Of a stretch of 11,315 nucleotides of DNA, positions 1 to 6,259 are shown piece after piece. How positions within the stretch are numbered: the first letter of the stretch is position 1; each line of letters opens with the position of its first letter. The translations under genes and the position numbers were made by a program. This stretch comes from Minisyncoccota bacterium (GTDB lineage: Bacteria > Patescibacteriota > Minisyncoccia > Minisyncoccales > Minisyncoccaceae). The notes below the pieces were generated by a model. It was not told the DNA's origin and made no database searches. It worked only from the letters and a program-made list of their open reading frames with translations. Location: NCBI GenBank assembly GCA_028690275.1, contig JAQVBN010000008.1, forward strand, positions 1 through 11,315, read 5' to 3'.

Positions 1-1089
1 CATAATCTTATAACCATATAACTTAGCTAAATTAACCGCTTCTATAGCCTCTGAAACCGTTCCTACTTGGTTTATTTTAACAAGTAGTCCATTTATAGCA
101 TCTTTTTCATAAGCTTTCTCTATTCCCTTTACATTAGTTACGGTTAAATCATCTCCGATAATCAAAAGATTTCCTAACATCTTTTGGTTTAGCATTCTAA
201 AACCTTCATAATCGTTTTCTTCAAAAGGGTCTTCGAGTGATTTAATAGGATATTTCAAACAAAGCTCTTGATAATATTTAATAAGCTCCTCCCTGTCTAA
301 AGAAGTTTCTTTGTTCAAAATATATTTACCGTTTTTAGCATCATAAAATTCAGAAGCAGCAATATCTAAAAAAATGTTTAAATCCTTCAAATAATCAAGT
401 TTTTTAACCGCCTTTATAATTAAATTCAAAGCTTCTTTAGGATCACTTATTTGAGGAGCAAAACCACCTTCATCTCCAACATTAATTGCTCCAACCCCAT
501 ACTTATCAACAATGATTTCCTTTAAAGTGTGATAAACCTCGGAAGCCATTCTTACCTGATCCTTAAATTTTCGTCCTTCAAAATTAATCATGAATTCTTG
601 AAAAGCTAATCCATTTCCAGCATGCTTTCCTCCATTGATAACATTAAAACATGGGGAAGGTAATTTAATCTCGTTATTAGAAAGAGAAGAAATGTAAGCA
701 AATAATTCTTGTTTATTAAACTTAGCCCCTGCTCTCGCTACCGCAAGAGAAACTCCCATAGTAGAATTGGCTCCTATCTTTGCCTTATTCTCTGATTTAT
801 CAAGAGAAATCATAGCCTCATCAACTTCTTTCTGATTATTAACCCGATACCCTTCTATTTTATTTGAAATGTTTATTCTTACGTTAGAAATAGCTTTTAA
901 AACTCCTTTTCCTAAATATCTACTTTCATCTCCATCTCTAATTTCAACCGCCTCCCTACTTCCCGTAGAAGCACCTGAAGGAACAGAATCAACAAAAATA
1001 CCGATTTCTGTATCTAAAATTACTTCTACTGTAGGCTCCCCTCTTGAATCTAATATTTCTCTTGCTCTTACGCTTTTTATTTTACTCAT
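1..1089 (-). CDS. eno: Enolase (phosphopyruvate hydratase), C-terminus cut by window edge
   Basis: Enolase converts 2-phosphoglycerate to phosphoenolpyruvate in glycolysis, in the cytoplasm, using two Mg ions. The first 363 codons are visible; the family is about 420-430 residues, so roughly the last 60 are missing. Recognisable elements in order are: the mobile loop SGASTG near residue 40; GGKHAGNGLAFQEFM, with its catalytic His and Glu, near 155; VGDEGGFAP, with the general-base Glu, near 200; the metal ligands in LDIAASEFYD, SLEDPFEEND and GDDLTVTN; and the catalytic Lys in LLVKINQVGT. The SHRSGE segment would lie just off the edge. The ATG at 1089 lies inside the end of the trxB-like gene (8-base overlap, ATGAGTAA), so translation is probably coupled. 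It is the last visible gene of the 5621-to-1 operon. No Shine-Dalgarno is seen. The identification is firm. Confidence 0.97.
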   Translation of the reverse strand, partial: MSKIKSVRAREILDSRGEPTVEVILDTEIGIFVDSVPSGASTGSREAVEIRDGDESRYLGKGVLKAISNVRINISNKIEGYRVNNQKEVDEAMISLDKSENKAKIGANSTMGVSLAVARAGAKFNKQELFAYISSLSNNEIKLPSPCFNVINGGKHAGNGLAFQEFMINFEGRKFKDQVRMASEVYHTLKEIIVDKYGVGAINVGDEGGFAPQISDPKEALNLIIKAVKKLDYLKDLNIFLDIAASEFYDAKNGKYILNKETSLDREELIKYYQELCLKYPIKSLEDPFEENDYEGFRMLNQKMLGNLLIIGDDLTVTNVKGIEKAYEKDAINGLLVKINQVGTVSEAIEAVNLAKLYGYKIM

Positions 1090-1990
1090 GATCTAATAAA
1101 TAATTATATGCTGATAAAGCTGCTACAGCACCAGAAGATGCCGCACAGATAATTTGTTTTACTTTTGAATTAATAATATCTCCTGCCGCAAACAATCCCT
1201 CAGTCTTAGTTTCCATATTTTCATTAACAATAATTTCTCTTTGATTATTTAAATCCACTAAATCCTTTACATATTCTGTTTTAGGAACATATCCTATTTG
1301 AACAAACATCCCTTGGAACTTTTCCTCTAAAACATCATCTCCTTTTTCGTAAATAATAGTATCTAAAAACTTCTCTCCTTTAACCTCCAAAACCTTAGAA
1401 TTAGTAAAAGCTTTTATGTTTTTAAACCCTTTAATTCTTTCTTGATTTTTAACATCAGCTATAAATCTCTCTCCTCTTTCAAGAATTACAATGCTTTTAA
1501 CAATACTACTTAAATAAATAGCTGATTCAAAAGAAGCGTTTCCTCCACCAACAATCATAATGTCTTTATTCTTAAAAAAAGGACCATCACAAACCGGACA
1601 ATAGCCGACTCCTTTTCCCAAAAACTCTTTCTCTCCTTTAACTTGAAGTTCTCTTGGTCGAGAACCAGAAGCAATAATAACTGCTCGGCTAACAATCTCT
1701 TTTGAGTTTGTTTTTAACTTAAAAAAATCACCCTCTTTTTTTATTTCTACAATATCTTCTTCAACAATAGTAACCTTCTCTTGAGCCTCTAACTGTTCTC
1801 TGAACCTAGAAGCTAACTCAAATCCAGCAATAGAAGGAAAACCTAAATAATTCTCAACATTAACCGCTTTATTAAAAAGCATTCCACCAATACTCTCTCC
1901 AAAGATAAAAGTATTTAAATTATTACGTGAGGCGTAAATCGCAGCCGTAATTCCAGCAGGACCTCCACCAATAATCGCTAAGTCTATCAT
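1082..1990 (-). CDS. trxB: Thioredoxin reductase-like FAD/disulfide oxidoreductase with altered NADPH site
   Basis: This 302-residue flavoprotein has the length and domain order of low-Mr thioredoxin reductase: an FAD-binding GGGPAG at 8-13, the redox disulfide C131-P-V-C134 followed by DGPFF, a second nucleotide-binding loop VGGGNASFESA at 147-157, and the C-terminal FAD motif GLFAAGD at 265-271. The family moves electrons from NAD(P)H through FAD and a CxxC pair to thioredoxin or a similar partner. The active site is CPVC rather than the common CATC. The NADPH 2'-phosphate motif HRRxxFRA is replaced by ERGERFIA (171-178), which removes two of the usual arginines and adds an acidic residue. 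Cofactor preference is therefore doubtful. The start ATG overlaps the galU-like stop (ATGA), and the 3' end overlaps eno. The fold and family are firm, but the exact electron donor and partner are not. Confidence 0.9.
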   Translation of the reverse strand: MIDLAIIGGGPAGITAAIYASRNNLNTFIFGESIGGMLFNKAVNVENYLGFPSIAGFELASRFREQLEAQEKVTIVEEDIVEIKKEGDFFKLKTNSKEIVSRAVIIASGSRPRELQVKGEKEFLGKGVGYCPVCDGPFFKNKDIMIVGGGNASFESAIYLSSIVKSIVILERGERFIADVKNQERIKGFKNIKAFTNSKVLEVKGEKFLDTIIYEKGDDVLEEKFQGMFVQIGYVPKTEYVKDLVDLNNQREIIVNENMETKTEGLFAAGDIINSKVKQIICAASSGAVAALSAYNYLLDHE

Positions 1991-2865
1991 AATTTAAGAT
2001 TCTTTAAATATGTCTTAAAAGCTTCTCCAAAGTAAGCGTCTTGCATAGCCACTCTCACAAAAGATTTGTACCAAGAAATGATATCTCCACACTCAAGCCA
2101 ATCCCCTTCTATCTCATAACCATAAATAGCCTTTCCAAGCTCTGCCATTTCTCCCAAGAAAGGTGAGATTGACTTGTCCTTTGTCATGGCGTATTTATTA
2201 TTATTTAAATAATCAAAAACGTCTGGAGTTAAAATCATTCTTCCAATAATCGCTAAGTCTGATGGAGCGTCTTCTAATTTTGGTTTCTCACTAATACTTT
2301 TAATTTTATAAAAACGATTAGCAATTTTTTCCACCTTAACAATTCCATAGCTTGGTATTCTTTCTGGAGAAACTTTCTTTAAGGCAATAACTGGTCTTCC
2401 GCAAGTTAGGAAAATTTCTTGCAATTGATCTAAACAAGGAATTTTTGACTCAACGACATCGTCACAAAAAGAAACGGCACAAGGCTCTTTTCCGCTAAAA
2501 TCTCTTGCTTGAAAAATAGCATCGGCAACTCCTGTTGGGCTTTTTTGAATAAATGTAGAAAAATTAACATCCTTTACAAGATTTTTGATATATTCTAAAA
2601 CCTCAACTTCTCTTTTTTTATTATTTTCTTTTAAGATTTGTTCTAAAACAATATCTGTTTTAAAATAATCAAGAACATTTTTTTGATCTTTTCTTGCAAT
2701 AAAAGCAATTTCTTCAATTCCTGACAAAATAGCTTCTTCAACATTATAATGCAAAAGAGGTTTTCCACCGAGTGGAATCAACTCTTTTGAAACAACTTTT
2801 GTTTCTGGTAAAAATCTAGTTCCCAAACCGGCTATGGGGAAAATTGCTTTTGTAGCTTTTTTCAT
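1987..2865 (-). CDS. galU: GalU-like sugar-1-phosphate nucleotidylyltransferase (probable UTP--glucose-1-phosphate uridylyltransferase)
   Basis: At 292 residues it has the usual GalU length. Enzymes of this family join a nucleoside triphosphate to a sugar-1-phosphate, here probably UTP plus glucose-1-phosphate to give UDP-glucose for envelope glycans. The N-terminal nucleotide-binding signature PIAGLGTRFLPETK (10-23) is nearly canonical, and the active-site stretch SEKPKLEDAPSDLAIIGRM (192-210) matches GalU closely. Two places differ from memory of the family: SKELIPLGGKP instead of PKEMLPI-DKP, and PTGVADA (110-116) where GalU usually has a GLGHA motif. RmlA-type enzymes have a GLAQA-like motif at that place, so the base or sugar specificity is less certain than the family. 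It starts one base after the ftsZ stop (TAA T ATG) with no Shine-Dalgarno, so it presumably depends on re-initiation. Its stop overlaps the next start as ATGA. Confidence 0.88.
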   Translation of the reverse strand: MKKATKAIFPIAGLGTRFLPETKVVSKELIPLGGKPLLHYNVEEAILSGIEEIAFIARKDQKNVLDYFKTDIVLEQILKENNKKREVEVLEYIKNLVKDVNFSTFIQKSPTGVADAIFQARDFSGKEPCAVSFCDDVVESKIPCLDQLQEIFLTCGRPVIALKKVSPERIPSYGIVKVEKIANRFYKIKSISEKPKLEDAPSDLAIIGRMILTPDVFDYLNNNKYAMTKDKSISPFLGEMAELGKAIYGYEIEGDWLECGDIISWYKSFVRVAMQDAYFGEAFKTYLKNLKL

Positions 2866-2866
2866 A

Positions 2867-4150
2867 TTATTTTTTTTTTCTTAAAAAGGCAGGGACTTCA
2901 AAAATATCATCCTCGTCTAAATCTTTTTTTCTTGCTTCCTCTTCGGCTCTTTTTACTTCAACAGCGTTTCTTCTGTTGATTTCTACTCCCAAATCTTCGA
3001 GATCTTTAAGATCTTCTTCCACCTCCTTTATGGTTTTCTTTTTTTTGGGAGTCTCTTTCTTTACTTTCTTTGTTTTTACAACCTTCTTTTCTTCTTTCTT
3101 TTCTTCTTTTACTTTAACCTTCTTTTCTTCTTTCTTCATTACTCCAGTAGCAAGAACAGTTGCTTTTATTTCATTCTTTAGCTTAGAGCTCTGGGTTAAA
3201 CCAAAAATAATTCTAGCTTCCGGAGCAAGTTCGTGTATCTTTTCAGAAATCAAAGCAAGCTGTTGCATGGATAAATTTTTACCTCCCTCTATATTAAACA
3301 AAACATTATTAGATTTAGAGAAATCATAACGAACCAATTCGTTGTTTAGTAGTTGATTAGTAAACTGATTTAAATCATCTGTTAGCTTAGCTTCTACTGT
3401 ATTAAGATAAGCTCTTTGATTTTCTCCCTCAATAGTGGTTCTGATATCAGCCCAATCAATATTTATTAAACCAGAAGAATAAACCGTATTTAATAATCCT
3501 TGAAGAGAACGAGCTAATTGCTCATTAATAATATTCAAAGCGTCATTAAAAGGAATGTTCTCTTCGGCAAACTTAAAGATTCTTTCGTTTGGAATAACTA
3601 AAACAGCATTTAAATCTGCCCGAGCCTCATCAATAGCTTTTTGAGATTCTTTCATCTTATCCTTTCCTTCAAAATTAAAAGGAAGTGTAAAAATCCCTAA
3701 AGTAGGTAAATTCATTTCTTTGGCTATCTTAGAAAAAACAGGAATTGTCCCCGTGCCCGTTCCTCCCCCTAAGGAAGAAACTAAAATATACAAATCTTTT
3801 CCATCTGAAAAAATATTCTTAATCTTTTTTTCTTCATTTTCAGCAATCTGCTTTCCTAAAGAAATATCTCTTCCAGTCCCTAAACCTCTAGTTTCATTTT
3901 CCCCAAAAGCAATTTTCTTTAAAGCGCTTGGAAGTGCTTCCAAGGCCTGAAAATCAGTATTTACTGCTGTAAAATCTATTTTATTAGAAGAAAAATCTAA
4001 TTTTTTAGAAAGTTCTTTGATGATGTTTCCACCACCTCCCCCAATTCCAATAATCTTAATTTTAATTCTTTTAGTAGAATTATCCTTTGGAAGTTTAATC
4101 TTCTTTTCCTTTTTCACCTCTTTAATTTTTACTATCTTTTTTTTAGACAT
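2867..4150 (-). CDS. ftsZ: Divergent FtsZ cell-division GTPase with Lys/Glu-rich linker
   Basis: FtsZ is the tubulin homologue that polymerises at mid-cell and recruits the divisome. This 427-residue copy has a Lys-rich N-terminal extension (about 1-30), GIGGGGGN (35-42), NTD (64-66) for nucleotide binding, the tubulin signature GGGTGTG (128-134), and the T7 synergy loop NIDWAD (230-235) with both catalytic acidic residues. Its linker is low-complexity Lys/Glu (about 339-374). The extreme C-terminus reads FEVPAFLRKKK, which matches the conserved peptide that binds FtsA or other tethers. Departures from the usual FtsZ are SLGGG for GMGGG, DWAD for DFAD, and SSG where a PG precedes the T7 loop. 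It should be catalytically competent, but it could be a second paralogue, since ftsA is not adjacent. The stop follows a run of ten A on the coding strand, and the galU-like gene begins one base later. The mscS-like gene ends 5 bases upstream. Confidence 0.93.
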   Translation of the reverse strand: MSKKKIVKIKEVKKEKKIKLPKDNSTKRIKIKIIGIGGGGGNIIKELSKKLDFSSNKIDFTAVNTDFQALEALPSALKKIAFGENETRGLGTGRDISLGKQIAENEEKKIKNIFSDGKDLYILVSSLGGGTGTGTIPVFSKIAKEMNLPTLGIFTLPFNFEGKDKMKESQKAIDEARADLNAVLVIPNERIFKFAEENIPFNDALNIINEQLARSLQGLLNTVYSSGLINIDWADIRTTIEGENQRAYLNTVEAKLTDDLNQFTNQLLNNELVRYDFSKSNNVLFNIEGGKNLSMQQLALISEKIHELAPEARIIFGLTQSSKLKNEIKATVLATGVMKKEEKKVKVKEEKKEEKKVVKTKKVKKETPKKKKTIKEVEEDLKDLEDLGVEINRRNAVEVKRAEEEARKKDLDEDDIFEVPAFLRKKK

Positions 4151-4155
4151 AGATT

Positions 4156-5208
4156 TTAATTATTTTTAACAATAATTTTTTGAATATCTGTTTCGAATTT
4201 AATTTTTTCTTTATCGAAACCTTTTTTAAGAGCTAAAAGAATCTCTTCGTGAGCGATTAAATATTTATCATAACTTCTACTATTTACGTAATAAACAATT
4301 TCATAAGTCCAAGCTCTGCCGTCAAAAGAAGTTAAACTTGTTTTTGATAATTCAATCTCTTCTTTTTTAAGAAAAATATTTGCAATAATCTTCTTTCCTT
4401 TTTCAAGCTTAGCAATAGTAGTTTTTCCATCAACATAAACTTCGAAAGAAACTCTTCTTTTTTCCATCTTTTTATAGTTATATAAAGAAGAATCAGTAAG
4501 ATTGCGATTTGAAATAACAAGCTCCTCCCCCCTTAATGTTTTAAGTCTAGTAGTTCTAAGTCCAATTTTTCTAATAGTTCCTTTCTTTTTAGAATCAATA
4601 ACAATATAGTCTCCTACCTCAAAAGGCTTGTCTAAATAAATACTAAGACAAGCAAATAAATCAGCAAGGGCTTCTTTTAGGGCAAAAGCAATAGCAATAC
4701 CAAAAATCCCTGCTCCAGCAAGAAGAGCCCCAATATTAACTCCTGAATTTTGAAGAATTAATAAAACAGCAATAATCCAAATTCCCCAACCAGCAATAAT
4801 AGATAAAGTTTTTACCACAGAAGCGTCTGTTTTCTTACCCTCTTCCTCATTTTCTTCAAACTTTTTAAGAGCCAAGCGATTAATAAAGTTCTGCAAGAAA
4901 TTAGCAATAATAATAATTAAAGTAACAAGGGCTACATAATCAATTACATTATTAACCGTTTCGTTTAAATTGAGAAATTTTGTAGAAACAAACAAGGAAA
5001 AAATAATAAAAACAAGCCAATTACCTTTCAAGAAGATAGAAACCAAGAAATCATCAAAACTATTTTTAGTTTTTTCAGCAATCTTTTTGAATTGATTTAA
5101 AAGTAAGTATTGTGAAAATTTAAAAATGATAATTAAACCAAAAAAAGAATAAAGACTAGCTTGCCATTGTTCCAATGTTCCTAAAGTTAAAAAAAATTCA
5201 CTAATCAT
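4156..5208 (-). CDS. MscS-family small-conductance mechanosensitive channel
   Basis: A 350-residue membrane channel that, in this family, opens under membrane tension to release solutes during osmotic downshock. Hydrophobic segments lie at about 14-36, 61-80, 88-109 and 133-153. They are followed by the pore-lining TM3, rich in Gly and Ala (about 157-190, GALLAGAGIFGIAIAFALKE), and then by YLDKPFEVGDYI, the usual entry into the MscS beta domain. The signature GLRTTRLKTLRGEELVISN (about 216-234) and the C-terminal alpha/beta domain complete the fold. Five helices make it longer at the N-terminus than E. coli MscS, which has three, and more like the YnaI/MscM-type relatives. The start overlaps the HIT-gene stop (ATGA), so the two are probably translationally coupled; ftsZ follows after 5 bases. 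The symbol is left blank because the subfamily cannot be settled by eye. Confidence 0.92.
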   Translation of the reverse strand: MISEFFLTLGTLEQWQASLYSFFGLIIIFKFSQYLLLNQFKKIAEKTKNSFDDFLVSIFLKGNWLVFIIFSLFVSTKFLNLNETVNNVIDYVALVTLIIIIANFLQNFINRLALKKFEENEEEGKKTDASVVKTLSIIAGWGIWIIAVLLILQNSGVNIGALLAGAGIFGIAIAFALKEALADLFACLSIYLDKPFEVGDYIVIDSKKKGTIRKIGLRTTRLKTLRGEELVISNRNLTDSSLYNYKKMEKRRVSFEVYVDGKTTIAKLEKGKKIIANIFLKKEEIELSKTSLTSFDGRAWTYEIVYYVNSRSYDKYLIAHEEILLALKKGFDKEKIKFETDIQKIIVKNN

Positions 5209-5621
5209 ATCTTTATTTTTTCTAAAATACTTTTAAATTGATTATCTTCTAATTTAAAACTTCTTAAAGCATCATTAATCCTAAAAGAATCGTCTTCTCT
5301 TCTTGGGATAAGGTGTGTGTGACTATGCATAACCACTTGTTCTGCCACCCTTCCATTTGATTGAAAAACGTTAACCCCTAAAACACCATCTAAATTATTT
5401 ACCATCTTCAAAGCAATGATCCTAGAAACTTCGGCAATCTTTTTAAAAGTTTCACCATCTATATCAAATATATTCTCGTAATGTTTCTTGGGAATCACTA
5501 AAGTGTGCCCCAAAGAAACAGGATTAACGTCCAAAAAGGCTAAAACAAAATCATCTTCATATACCTTATAACAAGGCAATTCTTTATTCACTATTTTACA
5601 AAAAATACAATCTTGTTCCAT
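5205..5621 (-). CDS. HIT-family (HinT-like) nucleotide phosphoramidase/hydrolase
   Basis: A compact 138-residue histidine-triad protein. HinT-type enzymes hydrolyse nucleoside 5'-phosphoramidates and acyl- or sulfo-adenylates in the cytoplasm, through the middle residue of an HxHxH motif. Here the triad is H99-S-H101-T-H103 in VVMHSHTHLIPR. The N-terminus is typical: CIFCKI (C5, C8, possible zinc ligands), then FLDVNP and SLGHTLVIPKKH (36-47). It is the first gene of the long minus-strand operon ending in eno. A hairpin following ftsB and a promoter-like pair, TTGTTT-16-TAATCT, lie immediately upstream. The -10 ends only 7 bases before the ATG, so the message may be leaderless. The family is certain; the physiological substrate cannot be inferred. 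Confidence 0.95.
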   Translation of the reverse strand: MEQDCIFCKIVNKELPCYKVYEDDFVLAFLDVNPVSLGHTLVIPKKHYENIFDIDGETFKKIAEVSRIIALKMVNNLDGVLGVNVFQSNGRVAEQVVMHSHTHLIPRREDDSFRINDALRSFKLEDNQFKSILEKIKI

Positions 5622-5628
5622 TAGTCTT

Positions 5629-5656
5629 AGATTATCATATTTTTAATAAAAAACAA
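5629..5656 (-). promoter_or_regulatory. Candidate promoter for the HIT-mscS-ftsZ-galU-trxB-eno operon
   Basis: Read on the minus strand, TTGTTT (5656-5651) and TAATCT (5634-5629) are 16 bases apart. The ATG at 5621 begins 7 bases after the -10, the distance at which transcription normally starts, so this would give a leaderless mRNA. The match is moderate, and AT-rich sequence produces such pairs by chance. The -35 overlaps the hairpin after ftsB. Confidence 0.4.
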
Positions 5657-5666
5657 GTTACTTGTT
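5641..5666 (-). terminator. Small hairpin and T-run at the 3' end of ftsB
   Basis: On the minus strand AACAAG-TAA-CTTGTT forms a 6-bp stem (5666-5652) with the ftsB stop codon TAA as the loop, followed by TTTTTTATT. It is short and weak for a terminator, so it may only attenuate read-through from ftsB into the HIT-led operon. Confidence 0.5.
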
Positions 5667-6059
5667 AAAGGATTTTAGAAAAGATTGAATCTTTTGAACA
5701 AAGGTTTGATCTTCTTTAATTTCTTCGTATTCCTCGTCTTCTTCACCCTCTTTTTTGATAATATATATTGTCTCTCCTTCCCTTTTTAAATTAAGATCTT
5801 CCCTGGCTACTTTTTCTAAATAACTTTCACTATAAGATTCTCCTAAACTGAACTTTAATGACTCTCTTTGCTTTAATAGACTTTCTTGCTCTGACTCCAA
5901 AGCTTTTAATTCTTGATTCAAACCAATCAATTTAATAAACATGTTAATACAAGAATAAGTAAAAAAAATAAAAAGAGAACTAATAATTAAAATAAAAAAG
6001 AATTTTTTAACTTTAAACTCTCTCTCCTTCTTTATTTTTTTCTTTTTTTTTGTTAACAT
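5658..6059 (-). CDS. ftsB: FtsB/DivIC-type septum formation initiator, bitopic coiled-coil protein
   Basis: FtsB/DivIC proteins are single-pass membrane subunits of the FtsQLB-type divisome complex that licenses septal peptidoglycan synthesis. This 133-residue protein has a very basic cytoplasmic N-terminus (1-19, mostly Lys), one membrane helix (about 20-41), and an extracytoplasmic coiled coil (about 45-72, rich in Glu, Leu and Gln). It then has the family signature YLEKVAREDLNLKREGE (80-96), followed by an acidic tail. This order is diagnostic of the family; whether it is FtsB or DivIC by function cannot be told. The gene lies head-to-head with the 31-codon ORF at 6089 (29 bases between start codons) and just upstream of the operon carrying ftsZ. 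No Shine-Dalgarno is visible before the ATG. Confidence 0.85.
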   Translation of the reverse strand: MLTKKKKKIKKEREFKVKKFFFILIISSLFIFFTYSCINMFIKLIGLNQELKALESEQESLLKQRESLKFSLGESYSESYLEKVAREDLNLKREGETIYIIKKEGEEDEEYEEIKEDQTFVQKIQSFLKSFNK

Positions 6060-6088
6060 CTAAATATAAATAATGAAATTGAATTAAT

Positions 6089-6184
6089 ATGGACAATAAA
6101 AAAATAGCAAGAGTGGTCTGGATTATAATCGTCATTCTATTGATTATCTCCTTAACAGGATCAATGTTGATTGGTGTGTTTTAG
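6089..6184 (+). CDS. 31-residue single-helix membrane miniprotein, Prli42-like in pattern
   Basis: This ORF encodes a short basic start (MDNKKIARVV), one continuous hydrophobic helix of about 20 residues, and the ending GSMLIGVF, then TAG. The size, the N-terminal NKK-x-x-R-V-V and the lone helix resemble the Prli42 miniproteins of Bacilli, about 31 residues, which anchor the stressosome in the membrane. The comparison is from memory and is only a pattern match, because short hydrophobic peptides converge easily. Support for a real gene is positional: it fills the gap between the ftsB and lepA units and is followed 37 bases later by a strong terminator that also works in its direction. No convincing Shine-Dalgarno or promoter is seen. 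No partner gene of a stressosome is present in the window. Confidence 0.5.
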   Translation: MDNKKIARVVWIIIVILLIISLTGSMLIGVF

Positions 6185-6221
6185 TCTATTTTACTCTAAA
6201 AGAATAATAGTTTCAAGAGAA

Positions 6222-6250
6222 TAAAAACTGAGGATTGTCCTCAGTTTTTA
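6222..6250. terminator. Strong bidirectional terminator between the 31-codon ORF and lepA
   Basis: The arms TAAAAACTGAGGA (6222-6234) and TCCTCAGTTTTTA (6238-6250) pair perfectly over 13 bp around a TTG loop. Both strands end in a T-rich tract, so it can stop plus-strand transcripts from 6089 and minus-strand transcripts from lepA, whose stop is at 6260-6262. Confidence 0.92.
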
Positions 6251-6259
6251 TTATACACC

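Noticed and set aside
869..1096. Plus-strand open frame opposite enolase
   Set aside because: It lies wholly antisense to conserved enolase and trxB-like coding sequence, has low-complexity Ser/Leu composition and shows no start signals.
3040..3130. Repeat array or CRISPR-like pattern in the TTCTTTCTT-rich stretch
   Set aside because: It is irregular low-complexity Lys/Glu coding sequence for the FtsZ linker, with no constant repeat or spacer length.
2976..3329. Plus-strand open frame opposite the ftsZ C-terminal linker
   Set aside because: Its Phe/Ser-rich translation is simply the complement of the Lys/Glu codons of the FtsZ linker.
3720..3950. Plus-strand open frame opposite the ftsZ GTPase domain
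   Set aside because: Antisense shadow of conserved GTP-binding motifs, with no promoter or start site.
4332..4520. Second minus-strand frame inside the mscS-like gene
   Set aside because: An out-of-frame shadow of the beta and C-terminal domains of a clearly intact channel gene.
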